Positions 57,044 through 64,000 of a DNA stretch of 64,000 nt are shown piece by piece. A program made the translations under genes and the position numbers. The stretch is taken from NCBI GenBank assembly GCA_036351775.1, contig JAZBPX010000064.1, positions 124,001 to 188,000 on the forward strand, written 5' to 3'. A model generated the notes under the pieces. The model had not been told where the DNA came from. It searched no databases and worked only from the letters and a program-made list of their open reading frames with translations. How positions within the stretch are numbered: the first letter of the stretch is position 1; each line of letters starts with the position of its first letter. The DNA comes from Pacificimonas sp036351775 (GTDB taxonomy: Bacteria > Pseudomonadota > Alphaproteobacteria > Sphingomonadales > Sphingomonadaceae).

Positions 57044-59118
57044 GCGGGAACAGGCGCTGAAGGGGTCTCGGCGGGGCCAGGCTTGGCGAGCGCGCGCTGC
57101 GGCGGCAGTTCGATAATCATGCGCGTGCCCTTACCCATTTCACTTTCGACCTTCAGGCGGCCCCCCTCTGCGCGAATCAGTTCCCGCGCCTCGTAGGCAC
57201 CGACACCGAAGCCCGCCTCCTTCGTAGACCGGAAAGGCTTGAATAAGTCTTCCTCGATGAAGGCGCGTGTCATGCCGGGCCCGCGGTCCTCCACAATCAG
57301 TTTCACAGCGCCCGCCTCGTTCCGCAGGCGAACATGGACCGGCGCTTTCGCACCGCCCGCGTCCACCGCGTTCTGCACCAGATGTTTCAAAGCCTGATCG
57401 ACCTTAGCCGCATCCGCTTCGATTTGAAGGGGATACGCATCGGCATCGAGCGTTACCTCGGCCCCCACTTGCGTCATTTCGTTACAGATGCGTTCGGCGA
57501 GCGCGCGCAGGTCGAAGGTTTTGGCCGCGCGGGCGGTGTCCTTTTCCTGCGACAGGCGGGTGAGGAGGTCCTTCATCTTGCCGACCGAGCCCTGCAGTGT
57601 GGCGACCATGTCCTTCTGGAATTCGGGGTTGCCAGCGTGGCGCTCCGCGTTCTTGGCAAGCAGGCTGAGCTGCGACACGAGGTTCTTGATGTCGTGCATG
57701 ATGAAGGCGAAGCGGCGGTTGAACTCCTCGAACTTGCGCGATTCCTCGAGATCTGACAGCGCGCGCTCTTCGGCCATCAGGCTGCCGGCCTGCCGCCCGA
57801 CGATGCGCAGGATATCGAAATCCTCCCAGTCAAGGTCGCGCACCACGCGGGGGCGCTGGAGCGCAACGACCGCTTCGAGGTCGTCGAGATGGTTCAGCGG
57901 AATGGCGAGCCACAGGCGGCCGTCCTCCTGCAGGACCGTCGGCAGGCGCTCGGCATGGTCGCCGCCAAGGTCGAGGATGCGGCTGTCGGCGCGCATCTGC
58001 TCGAAATCTTCCGGCGCAAAGCGGATGGCCGCTGATGGCAGGCCGGAAAGGTTCAGCCGGTGCACGGGTGTGAAACTGCCATCCTCCCCGCGCTGGAGCA
58101 TCACGCCGCCGGGGCTGTCGACGATGTTCGCGATGGCGGCGATGACCCGCTGGGAGAGGTTGCCGAAACCGGGACCTGAGCGCGCGACGGTGTTGATGAA
58201 GCGCAGCCACTCCTCCCGGTAGTCATATTTATAGGCGAAGAAATGCTTGTTGATCTTCACCCGTATCCAGGCGCGGGCGCGGCCGGAGAGGAGAACGACG
58301 CCGGCGAAGACGATGGCGGCGAAGATGAGGGTGATCTGGAGGAGGCGGCCCCAGTCGCCGCCGAGTACGCCGAGAAGGTAGGCGGCGAAGGACATGGCGA
58401 CGAGGTAGATGCCCATGGCGCCGAGCGCGAAGGTCTGGAACGCGGCCTGGCGCGAGAGCGAGACGCGTAGCTCCCGGTTGCGGAAAGCGGCGAGGGCGAA
58501 CAGCGGCACCAGGACGGCGTTCGCAAGCCCCCTCGCCTCGAAGAAGGCGCGGCCGAGGATCGGTTCGAGAAGCTCGAAGGTGTAGAGGTTCGCGTCGTAG
58601 GCGAAGAGGCCAGCTAGCGCGACGCAGAGGACGCTGAGGCTCCAGCGGTCGGACGGCGCACTGGCGATGTAGAGATTGTGCGCAAGGAGAAGGCCGCCAA
58701 TGGCCGTGGCGACGAAGATCAGGTCGCTGACGAACAGGACGGGGCGCGGCAGGGCGACCTCGGCGGCCCCGGCGATGCCGATGGCTAGCTGGATGGCCAG
58801 CAAAGCCCCGATGAGAATCACGGGTCCGCGGGAGGGGTTCTCCCCGCTGTCAGCCCAGCGGCGCACGAGGATCATGCCGACAAAGCCGACCCAGGCGGCG
58901 GCGCGCAGCGTCTCGCCAAGCGTCAGGGTCAGGGCCAGCCCCTCGCCCGTGTCGAGGCCGCGCGCCAGTGCCGCCGCCCAGACGGCCTGGACCAGGGCCG
59001 CGATGCCGAGAAGGCTTGCCATGCGGCCGCCGCGCGCGAGGATGAAGATGAGGAGCGCAAGCGCCCCGTAACCGCCCGCGGCGATCCAGTGGCTGAGGAT
59101 CGCGGTCTCGCCGCTCAA
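57040..59118 (-). CDS. prsK: XrtA/PEP-CTERM system histidine kinase PrsK
   Basis: A 692-residue sensor kinase. The first 300 or so residues hold about nine to ten membrane helices. A GAF-like segment follows (about 310-460), then the H-box FAFIMHDIKNLVSQLSLLAK (about 474-493) and the HATPase domain with LIVEDRGPGMT and FRSTKEAGFGVGAYEARELI. HDIKN is the characteristic H-box of this family. It phosphorylates PrsR. It overlaps both the upstream sugar transferase and the downstream prsR by four bases, so the three genes form one coupled operon. Confidence 0.92.
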   Translation of the reverse strand: MSGETAILSHWIAAGGYGALALLIFILARGGRMASLLGIAALVQAVWAAALARGLDTGEGLALTLTLGETLRAAAWVGFVGMILVRRWADSGENPSRGPVILIGALLAIQLAIGIAGAAEVALPRPVLFVSDLIFVATAIGGLLLAHNLYIASAPSDRWSLSVLCVALAGLFAYDANLYTFELLEPILGRAFFEARGLANAVLVPLFALAAFRNRELRVSLSRQAAFQTFALGAMGIYLVAMSFAAYLLGVLGGDWGRLLQITLIFAAIVFAGVVLLSGRARAWIRVKINKHFFAYKYDYREEWLRFINTVARSGPGFGNLSQRVIAAIANIVDSPGGVMLQRGEDGSFTPVHRLNLSGLPSAAIRFAPEDFEQMRADSRILDLGGDHAERLPTVLQEDGRLWLAIPLNHLDDLEAVVALQRPRVVRDLDWEDFDILRIVGRQAGSLMAEERALSDLEESRKFEEFNRRFAFIMHDIKNLVSQLSLLAKNAERHAGNPEFQKDMVATLQGSVGKMKDLLTRLSQEKDTARAAKTFDLRALAERICNEMTQVGAEVTLDADAYPLQIEADAAKVDQALKHLVQNAVDAGGAKAPVHVRLRNEAGAVKLIVEDRGPGMTRAFIEEDLFKPFRSTKEAGFGVGAYEARELIRAEGGRLKVESEMGKGTRMIIELPPQRALAKPGPAETPSAPVPA

Positions 59119-60500
59119 CGCACGCCGTCCTGCCAGATAATGACGCGCGCGGTCTGGATCATGATGACGAGGTCGAGGAAGACGGTGTAATTCTTGATGT
59201 AATAGAGGTCGTATTCCAGCTTCTTGCGGGCATCGTCGGTGCTGGCGCCGTAGGGATAATTGAGCTGCGCCCAGCCGGTGATGCCCGGCTTCACGATGTG
59301 ACGCTCGTTATAATAGGGGATGGCCGCCTTCAGCTGGTCGACGAAAACCGGGCGTTCGGGACGCGGGCCGACGAAGGACATGTCGCCCACGAAGACGTTC
59401 CAGATCTGCGGGATTTCGTCGATGCGGGTCGAGCGCAGGATACGGCCGACGCGCGTGACGCGGGCATCGTTCTTCGTCGCCCACTGCGCGCCGCCCTTTT
59501 CGGCGTCCTGCACCATCGAGCGGAACTTCGTGATCATGAACGTCTTGCCGAGCTGGCCCACCCGTTCCTGCCGGTAGAAAATCGGCCCGCGGCTGGTGAG
59601 CCTGACGGCCAGTGCGGCGACGATCAGGATGGGCGAGGTGGCGGTCAGCAGAAGCAAGCTGGCGGTGACGTCGAAGGTGCGCTTGACGGCAAGGCTGACC
59701 GTCGAGCTGCCGAGGAAGCCGTCGGAGAAGATGAACCAGCTGGGGCTGACGGTGCCAAGGTCGACCCGGCCGGACATGCGTTCGATGAAATTGGTTTTCT
59801 CGCTGACCGGTATGCCCGCGAGGCGCGCATCGAGTAGCGCGGTCACCGGCAGCTTGCCGCGCCGTTCATCGAGCGCGAGAACGACATGACTGACGCCGTT
59901 TTCGATGCAGAACTCGGCCAGCGAGGGCAGGTCGGCAAGCGCCCGCGCCTCCTTGACGAGCGCCTGGTCGGTATTGAGCGCGAAATGGTCGACGATACGA
60001 AACGGGGCGGTGTCGAGCGCCGCCAGAACGCGCATGTTCTCGCCGCGCCTGCCCGCGCCGATGACGATGACGGGCTCGCGAAACCGCTCCCAGCCGATGA
60101 ACTGCAGGAAGATGAAGCGTAGGACGGACAGGCCGACGAGCGAAATGAGGATCGCGTAGAACAGAACGCTGCGCCACACGACGACGTCGGGAATGAACAG
60201 GGTGACGATCGAGAGGAACACGATCGAGAGGAGGAGCGCGAGAACAAGGCGCGCGATCGTCATCCGCATGGAGCGGAAGGATGCGAGCTGATACGCGCCC
60301 ACGGCAAGGAGCGCGATGTAGACGGTAACGGTGTATGTGATCGTCTCCGGCAGCCAGTCCACAAGCGACTGGCTCTGAAGCCCGATCTGGCGAATGCGGA
60401 ACCCCCAGGCGAACAGGCCGCTGGCGAACAGCAGCGCCAGCTCGATCAGCCCCAGAAACAGAAGCGGGCGCGGGAAGTAATGACGAAACAGGCGAATCAT
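59115..60500 (-). CDS. PEP-CTERM system sugar transferase (polyprenyl glycosylphosphotransferase)
   Basis: A 461-residue membrane enzyme of the WbaP/EpsB type (TIGR03013-like). The N-terminal region holds four to five helices, including LALLLSIVFLSIVTLFIPDV. A nucleotide-binding-like middle (PVIVIGAGRRGENMRVL) follows. The C-terminal bacterial sugar transferase domain has KRTFDVTASLLLL, IFYRQERVGQLGKTFMITKF then RSM, and FVGPRPERPVFV. It starts exopolysaccharide synthesis by moving a sugar phosphate onto undecaprenyl phosphate. It is the first gene of the sugar transferase-prsK-prsR(-prsT) run and divergent from the GDP-mannose gene. Confidence 0.88.
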   Translation of the reverse strand: MIRLFRHYFPRPLLFLGLIELALLFASGLFAWGFRIRQIGLQSQSLVDWLPETITYTVTVYIALLAVGAYQLASFRSMRMTIARLVLALLLSIVFLSIVTLFIPDVVVWRSVLFYAILISLVGLSVLRFIFLQFIGWERFREPVIVIGAGRRGENMRVLAALDTAPFRIVDHFALNTDQALVKEARALADLPSLAEFCIENGVSHVVLALDERRGKLPVTALLDARLAGIPVSEKTNFIERMSGRVDLGTVSPSWFIFSDGFLGSSTVSLAVKRTFDVTASLLLLTATSPILIVAALAVRLTSRGPIFYRQERVGQLGKTFMITKFRSMVQDAEKGGAQWATKNDARVTRVGRILRSTRIDEIPQIWNVFVGDMSFVGPRPERPVFVDQLKAAIPYYNERHIVKPGITGWAQLNYPYGASTDDARKKLEYDLYYIKNYTVFLDLVIMIQTARVIIWQDGVR

Positions 60501-60742
60501 GGTGGCTGGAGACCGGGTGGCAGACTGCGCGGCAGATTTGGGCGGCAGATTTGCGGGCGGGACGAAAACCGGTGCGTGCGCCGCCGCCTTCTGCGATTGC
60601 TGTCGGTCCCTCTCGTCTCCCCTGTCCCCTGGTCCAGAAACGGCCTTGCCGCCCCGGCGAGCGCGTCATACGCCGCACCGGGCGCAAGGTCTGCCCCTCC
60701 TAAGCACCGAACGCGTTAACGATCAAAGAATACGGAACCGAC

Positions 60743-61813
60743 ATGACAAAGCGAGATTCCTTCATCGTTCCGGTGATCCTGTCGGGTGGCAGCGGAACGC
60801 GGCTGTGGCCGCTGTCCACCAGCGCTGCGCCCAAGCAGCTGCTGGCGCTGGCGGGCGACCGGCCGATGATCGCCGAAACCGCGATGCGGACGCCTGCGGG
60901 GCGGTTTGCGGAGCCCGTGATCGTGACGGCGGCCTCCCAGGCTACACAGGTGCGGACGGCCTTGCGGGGAACGCCGGCGACGGTGATCGAGGAACCGGCG
61001 GCGCGGAACACCGCCCCGGCGATTGCGCTGGCGGCACACCTTGTCGCGGCGAGCGGGCCGGAGACGCTCATGCTGGTGATGCCGTCGGATCACCTGATCG
61101 CGGACGTGGACGCCTTTCATGCCGCTATCGAAGCGGGCGCGGCGCTGGCGACAGACGGCTGGCTGGTGACGTTCGGGATCGAACCGGACCGGGCGGAGAC
61201 CGGCTATGGCTATATCGAGGCGGGCGAAGCGCTGTCGGATCGCGGGCGGACGGCGGCGGCGTTTCATGAAAAGCCGGACCGGGAGACGGCGGAGCGCTAC
61301 CTGGCGGACGGCGGCTTCTACTGGAATGCGGGCATTTTCCTGATGCGGGCGGACCGGTATCTGGAGGCGCTGGCGGCGGAGAATGCGGCGATTGCGGGCG
61401 CGGCGGAAGCGGCGTTTGCTGAACGGACGGAGACTGCGGACGGCTTTGTCGCGGGTAAGGATGCGTTCGAGCGCTCGCCTGGTCAGTCCATCGACTATGC
61501 GGTGATGGAACCTGCGAAGCGCAAGGCGGTGGTGCCGGTGTCGATGGGCTGGTCGGACATCGGCTCCTACGAGGCGCTGCACGCGGTGCTGCCGCAGGAT
61601 GATCGCGGAAATGTCCAGCGCGGCGATGTGGTGGTGGAGAACGTGTCGGGGTCGCTGATCTGGTCGACGGGGCCGCTGGTGACGGCCGCGGGCGTGGAGG
61701 ACCTGGTGATCGTCGCAACGCCGCGCGCGGTGACGGTGGTACCGCGGACGCGCTCTCAGGACATCAAGCTGATCGTCGAGGCGCTGAAGGCGGCGGAACG
61801 CGACGAGCTCTAG
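60743..61813 (+). CDS. Mannose-1-phosphate guanylyltransferase
   Basis: Makes GDP-mannose for polysaccharides. The 356-residue product has the nucleotide-binding VILSGGSGTRLWPLSTSAAP then KQLL, with EPAARNTAPAIALAA, VMPSDHLIADVDAFHAAI, WNAGIFLMRAD, the substrate loop SIDYAVMEP and GWSDIGSYEAL. It lacks the C-terminal isomerase (cupin) domain of the bifunctional ManC/AlgA, so it is the short monofunctional type. It is divergent from the PEP-CTERM sugar transferase across a 242-bp spacer with no clear promoter. Both probably serve the same exopolysaccharide. Confidence 0.9.
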   Translation: MTKRDSFIVPVILSGGSGTRLWPLSTSAAPKQLLALAGDRPMIAETAMRTPAGRFAEPVIVTAASQATQVRTALRGTPATVIEEPAARNTAPAIALAAHLVAASGPETLMLVMPSDHLIADVDAFHAAIEAGAALATDGWLVTFGIEPDRAETGYGYIEAGEALSDRGRTAAAFHEKPDRETAERYLADGGFYWNAGIFLMRADRYLEALAAENAAIAGAAEAAFAERTETADGFVAGKDAFERSPGQSIDYAVMEPAKRKAVVPVSMGWSDIGSYEALHAVLPQDDRGNVQRGDVVVENVSGSLIWSTGPLVTAAGVEDLVIVATPRAVTVVPRTRSQDIKLIVEALKAAERDEL

Positions 61814-61889
61814 GCGTGCGGGCCCGAACGCGTTGACCGGCGCGGGGGTGTGCCGGTATAGGCCCCGGCTCTGCCGATCAATCGGCCGC

Positions 61890-61979
61890 GGGCACGTGGG
61901 TGAGTGGCTGAAACCAGTTCCCTGCTAAGGAACCATACGCGCAAGCGTATCGAGGGTTCGAATCCCTCCGTGCCCGCCA
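61890..61979 (+). tRNA. tRNA-Ser (anticodon GCT)
   Basis: 90-nt class II tRNA from GGGCACGTGGGTGAGTGG to encoded CCA. The acceptor GGGCACG/CGTGCCC pairs. The anticodon stem GTTCC/GGAAC encloses CTGCTAA (GCT). The variable stem ATACGC-GCAA-GCGTAT is followed by the T-arm with GTTCGAATC. Confidence 0.95.
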
Positions 61980-61990
61980 CTCTCTTCGCT

Positions 61991-63016
61991 TTACAAGTCG
62001 GCAAACAGGGCTTCGCAGCCGCTTCCGGAGAGCCAGCTGTCGACCTGCGCACGGCTGTCTGCTTCCAAGGAAGCGTAGTCGTCGCGGAGCCAGCCGAGGC
62101 ACTTGGCCTGGTAAGGAAAAACGGGCTGTTCCCAGTGCGCGCCGTCAACTTCAGCGGTGAAAGTTTTCTCGCCAGCGTTAATCGAGCGGGCGTTGGCGAT
62201 CATGACCAGTGTGTAGGTGCGACCGATTTCTGCAAGCAGGTCGGGAAGCGCTTCGGCGGTTTCTTCCGCGCTCAGCCAGTCCGCTGGGCTGGGGTCGCGG
62301 CCTGAGAGGTCCTCCATCAGGTCGAGCCAGGCTCGGACGCGCATCGATGTGTCGTGGGCGAGGTCGCGGGGGACGGGATCGACCTGCGCGAGCTGGGTGA
62401 GCTGACCGTAAAGGGCGAAGTCCGCCGACGAGGCCCGCGCGCCAAGGACGAAGCCGCGCCGCTGGATCAGCGTGCCGAGGATTTTGAGGAGGCGCTCGTA
62501 AGCAGCCTCGATGATGGCGGCAGTCCTGTCGTTCGAGCCGACGACGTAGAGGCGGTCGATCTGGCGGGTGGCGAAGACCTGCGCCATCGCCTTCGCCTGT
62601 TCGCCATCCGTCAGCGGGTCGCGCCAGTGGACGAGGAGCGGCGCGGCGACCTCCGCCGATGCCTTGTGCGCCCATCGATAGTGAAACATCATCTTGGTGA
62701 CGAACTCGTCGGCATAATCCTCAATGAGGGTGTTGAGAAAGGCGAGCGCTGGGTCGTCCGGGATGACCGAGCGGTGCGGATGTTCGGCCTCCAGACGGCG
62801 AATGATGGGCGTGGAGTCGGTGAGCGCCTCCCGCTCGCCGTCCGGGCCGGTCAGGTAGACGATGGGCAGGAGGTGAACGCGCGGCTTCGGGTAACCCTCC
62901 GGCATCACGCCGTTGGTCCAGTGCACGCGGTAGGGCAGCCGCCGATAGCGCAGCAGCGCCAGCATCTTTCGCGTGTAGGGCGAGCCTGGCGATCCGGTAA
63001 TCTCAATGGCCGTCAT
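61991..63016 (-). CDS. Glutathione S-transferase family protein
   Basis: A 341-residue protein with an N-terminal thioredoxin-like GST domain (GSPGSPYTRKMLALLRY at about 8-24; LTDSTPIIRRLEAEHP as the SNAIL-like glutathione site at about 66-81). The C-terminal helical domain is longer than in ordinary GSTs, with RRGFVLGARASSADFALYGQ and a final YQAKCLGWLRDDYASLE. The substrate is unknown. It is convergent with tRNA-Ser and divergent from the small membrane protein gene. Confidence 0.85.
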   Translation of the reverse strand: MTAIEITGSPGSPYTRKMLALLRYRRLPYRVHWTNGVMPEGYPKPRVHLLPIVYLTGPDGEREALTDSTPIIRRLEAEHPHRSVIPDDPALAFLNTLIEDYADEFVTKMMFHYRWAHKASAEVAAPLLVHWRDPLTDGEQAKAMAQVFATRQIDRLYVVGSNDRTAAIIEAAYERLLKILGTLIQRRGFVLGARASSADFALYGQLTQLAQVDPVPRDLAHDTSMRVRAWLDLMEDLSGRDPSPADWLSAEETAEALPDLLAEIGRTYTLVMIANARSINAGEKTFTAEVDGAHWEQPVFPYQAKCLGWLRDDYASLEADSRAQVDSWLSGSGCEALFADL

Positions 63017-63191
63017 GCGATGGTACCCTTCCCCGGTTTCGGCACTGCGATGTTCTTCTCTGCCCGCGGACCCGGCAAGCTGATCGTTACGGCAGGCCTG
63101 TGCAGGATCGGGACAGGTCGGACGAACATACTGACATGCCTAAAGATTCGCTTACCAGCTAAGGGGGTGCGAAGGTTGAAGGCGGCGAAAC

Positions 63192-63207
63192 TGGCACGAT
63201 CCGTGCT
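63192..63207 (+). promoter_or_regulatory. Sigma54 (-24/-12) promoter of the 71-aa membrane protein gene
   Basis: TGGCACGATCCGTGCT matches TGGCACGNNNNTTGCW at all but one conserved base and has exact spacing. The predicted start near 63218 leaves a leader of about 25 nt carrying AAGGGACAAGGG before the ATG at 63244. Confidence 0.75.
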
Positions 63208-63243
63208 TGGCAGTGCGGGACACGAAGACAAAGGGACAAGGGC

Positions 63244-63459
63244 ATGACCGACCGCGCAAAACGCTTCTTTGGATTCCAGGCTGGTGACGTGCGGGCGCCG
63301 CTGGTGCTGCTGCCGTGGCTGCTGGGTGCGCTGATCGGCGTGGCGGCGCTGAGTGCGGTGGAGGCGTCGCCGGTGGTCCTTGGCGGACTGGCGCTGTTCC
63401 TGAGCCTTGTCTGGCGGGAAGTCGCGCGGCCGCTCTTTCGTCTGGCGGAGGCGCGGTAG
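63244..63459 (+). CDS. Small membrane protein, unknown function
   Basis: A 71-residue protein with a basic N-terminus (MTDRAKRFFGFQAGD), two hydrophobic helices (PLVLLPWLLGALIGVAAL and PVVLGGLALFLSLVW) and a basic tail. No family is recognised. AAGGGACAAGGG precedes the ATG. The upstream near-consensus sigma54 promoter makes it a likely target of an RpoN-dependent activator, perhaps the PrsR encoded 6-7 kb away. It is separate from the downstream malate synthase gene by 101 bp. Confidence 0.75.
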   Translation: MTDRAKRFFGFQAGDVRAPLVLLPWLLGALIGVAALSAVEASPVVLGGLALFLSLVWREVARPLFRLAEAR

Positions 63460-63560
63460 AGACGCCGTCCCTTCTCTTTTTCGGCGCTGACAGGGCGGAT
63501 GGTCCCCGCTAGGCGTCTCGGCATTCCAGACATATGCGAACGCCGAAGAGAAGGACCGCC

Positions 63561-64000
63561 ATGACGACCCGCGCCGGACTGACCGTCGATGAAAAGCTCT
63601 GCCGCTTTGTCGAAGAGGAGGCGCTGCCGGGGACGGGGATCGACGCGGACGGTTTCTGGCAGGGACTGGCGGACATTCTCGCCGAACTTGGCCCGGAAAA
63701 CCGGCGGATTCTGGAGACGCGGGCTGACCTTCAGGCGAAGCTCGACGAGTGGTTTGGCGCGCGCAAAGGGCAAGCCATCGATACGGCTGAGCAGGAAGCG
63801 TATCTGCGCGAGATCGGCTATCTGGTCGAGGAGCCTGCGCCCTTCACGATCGAAACCGAGGGCGTCGATCCGGAGCTGTCCACCCTGCCCGGCCCGCAGC
63901 TGGTCGTGCCGATTACCAACGCCCGCTACGCGCTGAACGCGGCGAACGCACGCTGGGGCAGCCTTTACGATGCGCTCTACGGCACCGATGCGCTGGACGC
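63561..64000 (+). CDS. glcB: Malate synthase G (partial, 5' part only)
   Basis: Glyoxylate-shunt enzyme that condenses acetyl-CoA and glyoxylate to malate. The first 146 residues are in the window: FVEEEALPGTGIDADGFWQG, REIGYLVEEPAPFTIETEGV, PQLVVPITNARYALNAANAR then WGSLYDALYGTDAL, a near-exact match to malate synthase G. GAGAAGGA precedes the ATG. The frame is open through the window end; the catalytic domain lies beyond it. Confidence 0.95.
   Translation, partial: MTTRAGLTVDEKLCRFVEEEALPGTGIDADGFWQGLADILAELGPENRRILETRADLQAKLDEWFGARKGQAIDTAEQEAYLREIGYLVEEPAPFTIETEGVDPELSTLPGPQLVVPITNARYALNAANARWGSLYDALYGTDALD

Overview
The window is one contiguous, GC-rich, densely coding chromosomal segment of an alphaproteobacterium, most likely of the order Sphingomonadales. 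The main clues are comEC divergent from gltX with gltA next to it, bamD-recN-ligA, yajC-secD-secF followed by an Mth938-like gene, tig-clpP, a CYP153 alkane hydroxylase, a gene-transfer-agent type endolysin/holin pair, and an exosortase (XrtA)/PEP-CTERM regulatory module. Species cannot be fixed from sequence alone. Most genes are housekeeping. I see no intact prophage, no CRISPR array and no complete insertion sequence.

Layout. 1-5.1 kb: comEC (partial), gltX, gltA, a small lipoprotein. 5.1-7.8 kb: sdhC-sdhD-sdhA without sdhB. 7.8-9.7 kb: an overlapping three-gene operon (aminoglycoside-phosphotransferase-like kinase, DUF6285-like, DUF1330). 9.7-15.8 kb: soluble globin-coupled chemoreceptor, tRNA-Leu, RluB-type pseudouridine synthase, rsmD, a UvrD/PcrA helicase, a Crp/Fnr regulator. 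15.8-22 kb: a PEP-CTERM protein with a sigma54-type promoter, prmA, a 45-codon ORF, CYP153, a CorA/ZntB transporter, a membrane-anchored glutamate-synthase-like protein. 22-29.6 kb: ligA, recN and bamD flanked by blocks of about 100-bp mosaic repeats, a GT4 glycosyltransferase, an Mth938-like protein. 29.6-35.8 kb: secF, secD, yajC, a DUF815 ATPase, clpP, tig with a lysine-rich tail, tRNA-Leu. 35.8-40.7 kb: tlyA, a toxin-antitoxin pair split by a MITE, DUF4160/DUF2442, dxs, zur. 40.7-49.3 kb: merC-like, ctaA, DUF2237, rplM-rpsI, a dsbD-like gene, EthD, a redoxin, argC, a GNAT acetyltransferase, a gamma-carbonic anhydrase. 49.3-52.7 kb: repeats, a beta-propeller protein, holin plus GH108 endolysin, tRNA-Pro. 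52.8-61.8 kb: PrsT-like TPR protein, PrsR, PrsK, a PEP-CTERM sugar transferase, mannose-1-phosphate guanylyltransferase. 61.9-64 kb: tRNA-Ser, a GST-like protein, a small membrane protein with a sigma54-type promoter, and the start of malate synthase G.

How it fits together. The surface-polysaccharide/protein-sorting genes at 52.8-61.8 kb encode a sigma54-dependent regulator (PrsR) and its kinase (PrsK). Two near-consensus -24/-12 promoters occur elsewhere in the window. One lies before the PEP-CTERM gene near 16.5 kb and one before a 71-residue membrane protein near 63.2 kb, which suggests a PrsKR/RpoN regulon that reaches beyond classical PEP-CTERM substrates.

The most unusual local structure is a 271-bp MITE inserted at a TA between an AbrB-type antitoxin and its MazF/PemK-type toxin. 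It regenerates the antitoxin stop codon, is open in the same frame for its whole length, and repeats the 'TAG plus 3 nt plus start' junction at both ends. An old two-gene coupled operon therefore now reads as a three-ORF coupled cassette.
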